DNA of 64,000 nt from NCBI GenBank assembly GCA_022059125.1, contig JAEUWY010000023.1, positions 1,116,001 to 1,180,000 of the forward strand. The letters are read 5' to 3'. Position numbers and translations under genes: made by a program. The stretch's first letter is position 1. Each line of letters begins with the position of its first letter. The DNA comes from Corynespora cassiicola. Its lineage: Eukaryota; Ascomycota; Dothideomycetes; Pleosporales; Corynesporascaceae. This document shows, piece by piece, positions 22,931 to 32,739 of this stretch. The notes under the pieces are model-generated. The model did not search any database and had not been told where the DNA came from. It worked only from the letters and a program-made list of their open reading frames with translations.

Positions 22931-23890
22931 ATGCCTTCTTCATATAACTCCGACCGACACCGTACGTTCGCGTCTGAGAAAAAGCAAATATCAGAATTCT
23001 AACATCCTTAGGCGAACCTGTGTATCGCGACGACTACGATGTCCCCAAGAGTCGACATGCGGCGGCGCCGCCACCACCGCCGGGACAATATTCAACACGC
23101 CCTCGTCGCTATGCAGACGAAGACGACTACGAGCCTCCGCAAAAAGGTGAGGGTCAAACATGTTGCCATGTGTTGAGCTCATGCTGATGTCAGTCCAGAA
23201 CGACGTCCCCGTCGCAGACGGTCATATCGCGACATGAGGCGCGCGCCCCCATCGGATGATGAAGACGTCCCACCGCCCCCCAAGCCACAACCTCGGCGTC
23301 ATCGTCGGAGCTCACCGCAACCTCGCCACCCAGACCCATACGAGTCCCACGACGACCCGTACAAGCCTAGTCGTCGTCACTCGGAACGTCGTCGCCGAGA
23401 CGAAGGCGGATACATGTCGGACAACCGGCACAACCGACCACGCCGAGACCCTTATGAAAATCACGATCAGTATGAGCCTCGCGATCCATATCAGCCGCGC
23501 CGCCGTCGTGATCCGTATGAGCAACGGCGCGGCTCGAGGGATCCGTACGAACAACCGTATGATCCGCGCATCCAACGTGACCCGTACGACCCACGGCGGG
23601 AGAGGGACCCATATGACGCCCGACGAGACCCATATGCCGCACGGCCGGTAGCGGACCCGTATGACCCTTGGCAGGACTACGACCGTCCCAGGCAGCGGCC
23701 TCGCGATCCGCGTGATCGAGACATGATGCCACGTGACAGGCGCGGAAAGCCTGAGAAGAAGCAGCCGCCGAAGTGGCAGAGAGAGGCAAAGGACATGTTC
23801 AAGGAGTATGCCGTTCCAGTCATCAAGGCCGAGGGCGGCAAGTACATCTCCAAGCAGATTGGCAGCTTTTTGGCAAAGCAGGCGGCTTAG
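22931..23890 (+). CDS. Arg/Asp/Pro/Tyr-rich repeat protein of unknown function
   Basis: Family not recognised. Three exons, 22931-22961, 23012-23146 and 23199-23890, give 285 aa. Introns 22962-23011 and 23147-23198 were chosen because they keep one frame; the second needs the acceptor TCCAG at 23198, three codons' reach past a nearer CAG that would lead to a stop. The protein is highly charged and probably disordered. Residues ~70-220 carry about a dozen irregular copies of a short motif, R-x-DPY followed by acidic and Arg residues (for example RRRDPYEQRRGSRDPYEQ). The last ~45 residues differ: KWQREAKDMFKEYAVPVIKAEG, then KYISKQIGSFLAKQAA, which looks like a folded amphipathic helical end. 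No signal peptide or TM. Nucleic-acid or membrane-surface binding through the basic region is only a guess. Confidence 0.75.
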
Positions 23891-25673
23891 ATGAATGGGC
23901 TGAGATACCTATAAATTACGAATTTACGAACAGACGGATTGGATGGAGTATTGGATGAGATCGCGGCACAATTTTGGGCGTTTGTTGCAATTATTGTTGG
24001 ATTACGAGATTGTCACTTGTCTTTTTTATGTTATACTAGCGGGAGGCATTTAGTCCAGGATCTACAGGAAGACCATGGTATTCTGTGATAGTTGCAGATA
24101 ATCACTTTACATTAAATCACGGTTGTGTACAATTCTCGAATGAATTTGCGGATTTTCGATTGCAATTGCCCACGCAAAAGTTCAATGTCATGGGGACATG
24201 TCATCGTTGTTTTATTCGCGCAACACTGAGAAGATACGTAGCGCACTTCCTTACCAGGACCCACATCGTGAGTTAAAAAGATTACCATCGCACCAATGAT
24301 AATATCCCGATACTGAGCAGTGCTCCGCGTCAATCATATCCATGGCGTCTATCTCGACCCCCAACAGCATAGCAGCCGCCAGATCCTCATGCAAAAGGAC
24401 AGCAGGTGATACATCCCCATCGCCGTAACCCCGTGTCTGATCTTCGCAATACGGTCTTGGACTACGTACCTCGTCCAGAAACGGAAGCCATCGCTGGCAT
24501 TCTCCCGCAATTCGATAGCCCCCGAAATCCGCGCACGACTACATCTGTCAGCCTCTACAAGCCTCCACCTTTTCAAACCAATTGGACGCCAACTCCAAGG
24601 TTCTAGGATCGTTGTATACATATTTGATGCCATCAATTCCCTCAACAAATCTATTGGCCTACAATATTCCGGTCAATACGCCTCAACCGGACCGACTCTA
24701 CACATGCCAAGCATGCCTCGTCTCCATTCGAATATCAAAGCGACGGGGACTAACGTACCCCATAACCCGCATCCCCACATCGATGTAGATGCCTGAATCT
24801 CCTATCATCAACGGATCGGATACACCGCTAGGCTGTGTTTGACAGCTGCCACGTCGGTGGGCTAGACCGCCTCCCGAAGTGTATCCGCACTAGCTGCTTG
24901 TCAAGGCTACCCTGCTCGTGATATCATTCGAATCAGATCTTCGATGGTCTTGTTTCGCGCTTTTGGCGACAACCTCGGTTTTAATATGTATGGGTGGCGA
25001 AATTCGCCAGAGGGGATGGGTGTCCCAAGAGTGGTGGTCGGGGATAAGTTTCATTCGCATACTCGAGAATTCAATTTTCCGACTGTAGTATGGAAGGTTT
25101 CAGAGGCATTATGGCTGTGGGATATGACGTGTAATATCATATCTATCTCGACTTTTTCTAATAATGATTAGACGATGCTCAGAATCATACCTTGAAGGTT
25201 CTTTTTCTCTCAAGTCGTACGTGACAAAAAGGCGCCATCAGCGGCAACTCCTCTAGGGCTCATTCCAAGCGATTTTGAGTAGTAATTTTGTGGATGGAGA
25301 ACGTAAATGCAGGTTACTGGTATGGTGAATCACAAATAATCTGAGTGGAGGAGATGGGATTTCTGGTTCTTTTAGTGCACCCTGGGTCATTGCTTCAACA
25401 TCTCGCATGTTGAGAAGATAGCTGCCAAATCTCAATTCCATTCCTCTTGGTCATGACCGTTATAGAACAGTAGTTCCTGGACCAAAGCCACCATTTATTC
25501 ATCTATCTAGGACATCATATTCGAATAAGGCTGGATTGGATCTAGAAATGGCCTACGCAGGCTCTTAGGTCTCGCGAGAAACATGAAAAGTTAGACATTT
25601 ATTCCAAAACCTTTCATAACTTATGTTGATAGAATGAATATATTATATAAAAAGAGAAAGAATAACATTCTCA
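23891..25673. other. Convergent intergenic region with possible coding relic
   Basis: 1.78 kb between two convergent genes, longer than terminators need. On the minus strand between about 24790 and 24320, stretches in different frames look protein-like (for example a segment reading IYIDVGMRVMGY and one reading PAVLLHEDLAAAMLLGVEID), broken by frame changes. I could not name a family. The rest is AT-rich with nothing visible. Confidence 0.4.
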
Positions 25674-27911
25674 TCACAGCAAATGAAAGTCCCTGACTTC
25701 AACCTCCCCATCCCTTATGTCCTCATGGATGTCCCCTTCGTAGTACATGATACCATCAACATATACTTCACCGACTAGCTTCCAATAATTCTTCGCTTCT
25801 GCCCCAATGTCAACTCTCTTCTTTACTTCTTTTTCTGGGCATTTTCTCAGTATGAAGGGAGTGACTCCGCCTAGGAATACCACAACCTTGTCACCCTTCT
25901 TCACTTTCGCTGGTCCCAACCCAAATCTACCCTGATTCGTGACAAAAAATGCTCTATTGGGACATACCAAGCTCAACCAGCCTCTGTATTCAGGGTTATC
26001 AGTCTCAGGATCATCATTGTCCACAAACAACGTTCGCCAGTTTGTAGCGTGCCTATCCCAGGCGTCGGCAACGATGGTACGGTGAAAGGAAGACTTTTCA
26101 TGACAATCTGTGGACCATGGCCCCCCAGCTTTTTTCTCCCATTGCTCAAGACAGACTGAAACTTGAGACACGCTAGTAGAATTGAAGACTTGTCCAATCT
26201 GGCTGATTTCATCCACCTCAAATCCAGCTAGCGACAACATTTTCTGTGACATGTTCAGACTGGACACCGGATGCGATGTTCCACATGAAGAAAATTTTCT
26301 GCCATGGCCAGTGAGTTTCATGTATAACCGTGATGCTCGATGATCAAACAAAGACCATATATTTCCGAGATAATTCATATGGAGAGAAGCTCTAGGAAAT
26401 TTGTAAGAAAAGTTGATGCGCCAGTCGTGGCACCAGCTAACATCCCTCAGCTGATGTCGTTCACACAGGGTTAGGATCCCGAGGTCAGGTTCCTGTTCGA
26501 GATAAAGAGCCGAAACCTCGGAGCATACGTCTTCAAAAGACTTGAAATAGTCGGGTTTGATATGACGTTGGCTCACTCGGTCTGAAAGGCCGATCAGCGC
26601 GTAGATTCTGTCAAAATCAAGGGTAGCGTGTTGCGAGCCAAATGTGCAAGCTAATGACCAGATCGGTTCCGAAAACCCTTCACCTGAGGCCTTCTCGTCC
26701 CGAAGATTTTCAATGTGTGTCACAAATCCTGTTCTCTCATGTATACCAGCAGAAAGAAGCTGTGGTTTTATTGGCTCCCATATGAGGAATAGGCAAATTG
26801 TTATCCATGGGACCCAGTGTGTGCCCCGTTGCACAATGACGTCTTTTCCCGAGACAACCTCTTGAATTATCCAAAAGCGAGACCACCACTCATGTTCGAA
26901 TATACGAAAGAGTTCCTTGAAGGCCAGCTTGTTATTCTTTGGTGACTCGGATCCTTCCCAAAGTTGATTCTTTTCCTCCTCGTCTTCGGTTAGGAGGAAA
27001 TTGAGTAGGAACTGGAATACGGTTTCCGTCTGGGCAGTACTCTTCCCAAGCCAGATGATGACCTGAGTTGCTCGAGAGTATATGATTTGTATAAGTGGGA
27101 TTTGTAAGTTCTTCTCTACGTTGTCGTCCTGATTTATCGCCATAGCATCAATCCAGATTCGTCTTTCGCGGTCAACGTGACGTAGGTCTTGAAGCGCAGT
27201 GTATAAATTATGTGTCACATAAAAAGGTCCGCCATTGACCCTGATCTTGATAGGCCAAAGAGTTAAACCCCAAGTGTAGCTCAGAGCCTCGAACTCGGCA
27301 TCTCTTATTGTTGTTGTCTCAAGTGTGCATTCAATCTCTTGATCTCTTGCTCCAGGTTTGATGCAAACAAGACGAATAGGTGACGAGGATTCATCTTCAG
27401 ACTCTTTTAGAGGCAAAGGCTTGTAGGTCCGGCGATTTCGCTTCGAAATTCTAGCCTGTATCATGGGAGAAATGATACCCAAAATAAGCGGTCCATACAA
27501 TAAAAGCCGAATAGCAGCGAATAGAAAGGAGCAGACACAGACTACCATGACCAAAACTGGAACAACAGTCCAAACAATCGGGCCAAATACCAACACATAT
27601 ATTACGGTAAGCAATACGAGAGAAGCGCGTAAAGCGACATTGAATATCCAAATACAAAAAATTGAGATGGCATTTGTCGGATGAGCCTCTGCTGGAATTT
27701 CCAGTCGAGGCGTAGTGATATACCTTTTGGTGTATTCGAACCCAGTGATAATACGTTTCTTTACCCACTTCGGCCGTCGTAGACGATCGATGAGAGAGGA
27801 AATGGCTTCTATGACTATATTGGATTTGAGTGCGGCCCAGTTTGGTCTACTTCTCAAAGGAATAAGACTGCCGTACATCCAGCGAGCTACCACAGATGAA
27901 GACGCACTCAT
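25674..27911 (-). CDS. Intact HET-domain protein with N-terminal membrane segments
   Basis: A single-exon gene of 745 aa with ATG at 27911. Residues ~81-149 are strongly hydrophobic and can form two or three TM helices (AISIFCIWIFNVALRASLVL; then two more blocks), followed by a basic stretch ISKRNRRTYK that predicts a cytosolic side. The HET domain starts near 178: IRLVCIKPG, FEALSYTWGL (~207), RRIWIDAMAINQDDNVEKN, IYSRATQVIIWLGKS, WWSRFWIIQEVVSGKDV. The downstream motif DFDRIYALIGLSDRV and the C-terminal NRAFFVTNQGRFGLGP..GDKVVVFLGGVTPFILRK segment are as in Het-6-type proteins. Such proteins act in non-self recognition and programmed cell death. Membrane anchoring ahead of the HET domain is not the usual layout. 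No frameshift or stop, unlike the two copies upstream. Confidence 0.92.
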   Translation of the reverse strand: MSASSSVVARWMYGSLIPLRSRPNWAALKSNIVIEAISSLIDRLRRPKWVKKRIITGFEYTKRYITTPRLEIPAEAHPTNAISIFCIWIFNVALRASLVLLTVIYVLVFGPIVWTVVPVLVMVVCVCSFLFAAIRLLLYGPLILGIISPMIQARISKRNRRTYKPLPLKESEDESSSPIRLVCIKPGARDQEIECTLETTTIRDAEFEALSYTWGLTLWPIKIRVNGGPFYVTHNLYTALQDLRHVDRERRIWIDAMAINQDDNVEKNLQIPLIQIIYSRATQVIIWLGKSTAQTETVFQFLLNFLLTEDEEEKNQLWEGSESPKNNKLAFKELFRIFEHEWWSRFWIIQEVVSGKDVIVQRGTHWVPWITICLFLIWEPIKPQLLSAGIHERTGFVTHIENLRDEKASGEGFSEPIWSLACTFGSQHATLDFDRIYALIGLSDRVSQRHIKPDYFKSFEDVCSEVSALYLEQEPDLGILTLCERHQLRDVSWCHDWRINFSYKFPRASLHMNYLGNIWSLFDHRASRLYMKLTGHGRKFSSCGTSHPVSSLNMSQKMLSLAGFEVDEISQIGQVFNSTSVSQVSVCLEQWEKKAGGPWSTDCHEKSSFHRTIVADAWDRHATNWRTLFVDNDDPETDNPEYRGWLSLVCPNRAFFVTNQGRFGLGPAKVKKGDKVVVFLGGVTPFILRKCPEKEVKKRVDIGAEAKNYWKLVGEVYVDGIMYYEGDIHEDIRDGEVEVRDFHLL

Positions 27912-28756
27912 CCTTTACAGACACTGTCGTAGGAGCGGGCCACGAGGGCTTTATCCCAAGCCGTTCGAGCCGTGCTGCGTGCGCGGCTGTTTCGATCGTA
28001 GAGTTGGTATCAGATGATATGGATATTGGAAGCTGTCGGAATAATGATGCGAAGAAATGGCTGCGAGAAAGAACGGTAATCAGCAGGAGTTGGGTGCTGA
28101 CATTATATCTGCGATGCACCGCCACATGATGACGGCTTCCCACTGTATCTTGACGGAAGTGGCAATCTGCCCAGAGCGCCACGCTGACGTGAGTCTCAGA
28201 AATTCTTAATATTTGCCTACCTGGGTACCCTAGGTAGGTAGGAATCTGATTTTTGGAAAAACAACACATGAATGAACCTTCAGTCGCCGGCCACATCACA
28301 CTATAGTTTCAACCAACTCGACCGCGTATATCTTTTTTACTTGACCTCAGAATAATATATCATGTGCGCTCCTCAGCAGGCCAGTTTACGATTGAGATTT
28401 TCCGGTACTGCACTCTCGAGGAAGCGCGCTACAACTAGAATCCACAAAACAAAATCCACCAGAGGCGTGCAGACGAGTTGACATGGATACTGATAGGCTT
28501 TCATGTCTCTGTACATCATTCCAAAGCTCAGAGTCCTTATAAACACCAACTAATCAGCACAGGTAGATACCCATCTGCGGGGTTCCCCAATAGATATGAA
28601 CATTTGATTGTTTGCGGATAGACAGATTGGCCATGCGCCATATAAACAAATTCAAACAAGGCCGTCACATATGCACATTATCGAACATTATCAACATCCA
28701 CCCCCATCCCCCCTAATCACACAATCCACTCATCCCCACTATACCTTCCTTCCCCT
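27912..28756. other. Intergenic: upstream of HET gene, downstream of NIS1-like gene
   Basis: 845 bp with the promoter of the HET gene and the 3' flank of the effector-like gene. It contains a compact palindrome at 28216-28238 (listed separately). No gene seen. Confidence 0.5.
28216..28238. repeat. Short palindrome
   Basis: CCTACCT, the self-complementary octamer GGGTACCC, one T, then AGGTAGG. The outer 7-bp arms are perfect inverted repeats around the octamer. The unit AGGTAGG is repeated once more downstream. It could be a binding site or a cruciform-prone scar of a mobile element. Confidence 0.6.
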
Positions 28757-29230
28757 CTAAGCCCGCGGACAATCCACACTCGTCCCCGTGTAAAACCCCT
28801 GACTCTCGGTCATATCCGTCCACGTCCCCTCCACGACCTTGAACGTGGCATTGAAATTCGTAACCGTCGGCCCCCCACTCGCGCCATACAGGCTCATCAA
28901 GCTGGCACTCAGCACGACATCCTGGCCCATCCAGTTCTGCAGCTGGGCCGGCGCGTTCGCATTGAGCGTGATGTTCTCGCGCGTGTTGCTCTTGTCCGGG
29001 CCGAGGTAGGCGGACTCGGTGAAGGGGCCCAGGGAGTAGGGGTACCCGGGCGCGGCGGAGAAGCCCCAGGCTACGGCTACGTCGGCGACGGATTGGATGT
29101 AGCCTTCGGTCAGGAGGGTGAGGGGGAAGGAGGCGTTGGGGGAGAGGGTGGAGGGGATCTGGATGCCGATGATGCGGGCGGTGGCCAGGGAGGCGGTGGC
29201 GAGGGTGGTGGTGAGGGTGGAGAGGCGCAT
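28757..29230 (-). CDS. NIS1-like small secreted effector
   Basis: Single-exon 157-aa secreted protein resembling NIS1 (necrosis-inducing secreted protein 1), a conserved fungal effector family reported to dampen plant pattern-triggered immunity by targeting receptor-associated kinases. The signal peptide is MRLSTLTTTLATASLATA. The mature protein opens ARIIGIQIPSTLSPNASF, followed by the family's hallmark EGYIQSVADVAVAWGF, YPYSLGPFTESAYLGPDKSN and ITLNANAP. The C-terminus holds FNATFKVVEGTWTD and a final Cys (SVDCPRA). Only one Cys lies in the mature chain, which agrees with a non-disulfide fold. Length matches NIS1 homologues. Homologues also occur in saprotrophs, so pathogenicity is not proven by this gene. 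Confidence 0.85.
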   Translation of the reverse strand: MRLSTLTTTLATASLATARIIGIQIPSTLSPNASFPLTLLTEGYIQSVADVAVAWGFSAAPGYPYSLGPFTESAYLGPDKSNTRENITLNANAPAQLQNWMGQDVVLSASLMSLYGASGGPTVTNFNATFKVVEGTWTDMTESQGFYTGTSVDCPRA

Positions 29231-30082
29231 TTTGAAGTTTGGTTGGCTTGGGCGATGTTTGTTTGGTGGGATGGAGGTGAGCGCAGAGTAGGATGGTGCG
29301 GCTTGGAGACGAGTTAAGCTCTGGAGGCTCGATGCTTATATATGCACAAGGGACGTGAGCTATGAGCTGGCCGTCCTTCACAGCCTTGCAATTAATACGA
29401 ATCCGACGTCAGAATGGACCGCGACATTATTGAAAAGTGAAGATCCTTCGGAACGGTCGCTTCTGCCAACGACGCCAACCGATGTCGATCTCCCGTGTTT
29501 GTGTAAGGGGCAAAGGGTACATGGCCATCGTAAAGTGGAGCGCCTCCGGCAATTCGCCCTCGGAAAGCAGTTGTTTGCTGGTGCTAAGCCTGCCTCTGCG
29601 CTGTTCTCGTTCAATCGAGAGGCTCAAACGTTGTGTCATTGGGCCGAAGTCAATCAAAGCGGCCCCGAAATGCCATCGCATGGGGTGCGTTGCTGATGGT
29701 GTGTACGTCATTGCATCGGCGAAACTTTTCCTGCCCTCCCCAAATTTGCGCGTCGGCGGCACATGCGGGCGCAATACGGAAGAGGCGGAGAAGACATCAT
29801 GGTGTGATTCGAGAAACACATCGGCACAGGGTGGAGTGCAGAAGCGGAGATTTTCTATTTTTGGATCGACGACGATCCGCTACGCAGGTCCTCACGGTCT
29901 TTGAGAGATGATAAAATGGCCCGAAAAAAAGTTGGGAAATCACGATCCAGACGATGAGGGCGACCTTTGTTTTCATTAATGTGATGATATTATGATTTAA
30001 AATGACAGTACGTGCACCGCGTGCACTGTCCACATTATCGTCCGTCTATTAATCTCTTCGCGGCGTGGGGCTCAGGAGGTGA
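29231..30082. other. Intergenic: NIS1-like promoter side
   Basis: 852 bp between two minus-strand genes. It should carry the effector's promoter (near 29231-29400) and the peptidase terminator. Open frames here overlap each other on both strands without motifs. Confidence 0.5.
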
Positions 30083-31840
30083 TTACAGCTCCGAGCGCTC
30101 GCCAGCATCGAATTCTACAGATTGTTAGCTCATTGCAATTGTCGGTTCTCAATCTGCCATCTCACCTTCGAGCCATTCCAGGACAAAGTTCTTCAGGAAC
30201 TGTTGGGCGTACACGACCTGGTTCGGCGGCAGGGTCGGGGTAGTCTCATTATCAAAGATGCCGTTCTCTTCCCAGTGGTGAACACCGTGGGCAATCTCGA
30301 GCCATGGCTTCTCCGTGGTCGAGTTTCTGGTGTATGGACCATCCCTGAGAGGAGTTGCAGGCTTCCAAGGGTCTGCGTTTCCTCCAATGATGGCAAGACG
30401 AGGGTATTCGATGCTAAAGTTGCCATACTTGTTCACCTGCCAGATATCCGGAGGCTCCGAAATGTTGAAGGCCGCACGGCAGAAGGTGGTGGAGTATTCA
30501 AGATCAATGAGCCTCGAGATCAAAGGCTTGATCTCCGGAGGGGTGTTGCCAGTTTGAATGTAACCGTATTCGGTGCAGACTTGCCAATACCAGCTGCGCC
30601 AGGCATCTCCAACTGCGAGAGAATCCTCTTGCCACACAGTCTCGTTGAGCTGCGTGTAGTACTCATTTTGGGAGACGCCGGAAGCGTTCCATCGAGACAC
30701 CGAAGTCTGACCGTAGTAGCCGATGCCGTTGAGGGTGATGTTCTCAACCAAAGAGTTCTCACCATAGCCAGCAGCAGCGATCAGCTTCTGGACGGCCGGG
30801 CGGTGCTGCTCGACATCGTCGAAGTTGACGGTGCCCGAGAGGTTGCCACAGTAGTAGTGGAAGCTTGGGGAGTTGTCCTCTGGGTCCCAATTCGTTGACT
30901 GCCATCCATATATGCCAGTCAGGACATTGGCAAAGTCCCTGTTGTCGGTGATTCCACCGAGACCAAAGGCATTCTTGAGCTCGGGAACCAGCTCGGTGTT
31001 GTTGTCCTTGAGGAGAATGTTGTCGACCACATCAATCAGGGTCTGGGTGTTTGCGATGCAGTCTGGAGGACCGAATAGTCTGATGGGCTCAAAGTACTCC
31101 CAGTAGTCGTAGATGGCAGCAGTGACGCCAGAGGACGAGATGCCACCCCAAAAGGTCTCAGGATAGACGACACGCATGAAAGCGGCCTGGGCGCCCGCAT
31201 AGGAACCTCCATAGACGATCCAAGGAGTGTTGGGGGCAGTCAGGTCAGCATCGATCCCCTCAAACTTGACGTTGCGCGCAAAGTAGTCAATTTCTGCCAG
31301 CGCTTGCTCGGTGGACAGAAAGCGCAGGTTCTCAACAGAAAGGTCCTCAACAGGGAAGCTGGTTCCATAGTACCGGTGTTCTAAAATCACGCCCAACCCG
31401 GCCGTGGCCTTTGCGACCTGGTTCACAATGCCCTTCTGGAGGAAGGGCAGTCGGTTGGTAACCGAAGTCTCACCAGAGAGCAGCACGAAGACGGGGCCCC
31501 CGGGCTTGTAGTAGGTATCGTCGACAAAGTACCTGAGGTTGAAGGTGCCGTTGGAGTGAGGCTCGTACCGCGACTCATTGTGGAAGAAGTCAATGGGCAC
31601 CGAGAGGTTGTACGAAGGGTACAGCGACTCGAGGTCGACGTCGCGCTTGGTAAAGGCACGCCTGGCCCGAACCTTGTCGACCTGGGCATCCGTCAGGCGA
31701 CGGGCGGCACAGCATGGGGGTGGGGGGGGGGGGCAGCAACGCACCTCTTGTCTGATTTCCCAGGTTGTAGGGAGGCCGAAGCGCGTGGCCGCGGCCTCTA
31801 GGCCAAACAGCAGCCCGGCGCAAAGGGTTGAGAGGTGCAT
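30083..31840 (-). CDS. Secreted serine peptidase of family S28 (Pro-X carboxypeptidase/DPP-II type)
   Basis: A secreted or vacuolar peptidase of ~547 aa that would remove residues next to proline. Exons 31840-31745, 31681-30166 and 30114-30083. The first intron (31682-31744) is in frame and contains a long C-run, so unspliced translation adds 21 aa including six consecutive Pro. The last intron 30115-30165 (GTGAGATG..CTGTAG, CTAAC branch) changes the C-terminus from GEMAD to EFDAGERSEL; the alternative stop in the unspliced form is at 30149. The ATG at 31840 begins a signal peptide (MHLSTLCAGLLFGLEAAA). Catalytic triad: Ser in WIVYGGSYAGAQAAF, Asp in IGGNADPWKP, His in EIAHGVHHWEENG. GGPVFVLLSGE and LEHRYYGTS are further S28 marks. 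Many N-glycosylation sites. Confidence 0.93.
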
Positions 31841-32739
31841 GATGGGGCGGATGGCAGGTTGGGAGGCGATGGCGAAGGCGAGGAGCAGGAAAAGCACGGT
31901 ACGGCCGGGCACATAAGTACACCAGCTACCAAACGCGCAGCAGGCCGCACCGAGGGCAGGTCGAGGGCGAATCGAGGGCGACGCGAGATATCACGGCGGC
32001 ATGACGATGCTAGAGCTCCCCCGCGGGCAAGGGTAGCTCATGGGGGGCCAGTTTATCCGAGCAGGTTTGGGAAGGTCGATAGACCAGGCACGGGCGGGCT
32101 ATGCTCAAAGCAGCAGGAGACGAGGCTATCGGGCGGCGCCATGGAGCGGGTGCAATCCGCCGTGATGGCGATGGCTCGATAGCACGGCACGGCGGCGTCG
32201 CCAGGATCGCCCCCAACGACGCCTTCCATCGGGAGAGGAAGCTTGACGAGCTTGAAGCGACGCAGGCCTGCTGGGCGGTCCGCCTGCAACGCCTCGCCAT
32301 CAGAACCACCCATGGCTTCATCGCTGGGCTTCTTCGCCAGGCCTCTTCGCCAGGCCACCTCGTGCTTGGCCCCCGGCGCGCGCGCGGCTTCGCTTGCGTC
32401 CGCTTCTCCAGGACGGTTGGGGTGCATGGCACCATCACTGGCTGGCTGTACATTTTCTTGGCCACCCCAGCTGTAGAGACGCCAGTCTCGATGCCATTGG
32501 TACCAAGGTAGGCACATCGGGCAACAGAGGCCCCAACTGGCGAGCGCCTCTCAATGGCATTTGGTATCCAAACCATGCACTGGGAACATGTCGAGGCTTT
32601 CAACCATCCACCATCTTGACCATATAAGAAAGCCGCCCCTGCCCCGTCTGATTTCTCTACCGTCTGATTTGATTGAATCCTCACCCCCCATTCCCATACC
32701 CTCCATCACCGCCACCAAAGACACGCTTAACACGCCGAG
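31841..32739. other. Divergent intergenic region S28 peptidase / Lys-rich secreted gene
   Basis: 899 bp, GC-rich, between divergent starts of two secreted-protein genes. Open frames of over 100 codons on both strands are caused by the high GC content and show no motif or signal peptide. A shared promoter is plausible. Confidence 0.5.

Noticed and set aside
22455..22943. 162-codon minus-strand frame upstream of the DPY-repeat gene
   Set aside because: No motif. Overlaps the first exon of a better-supported gene and has no splice partner.
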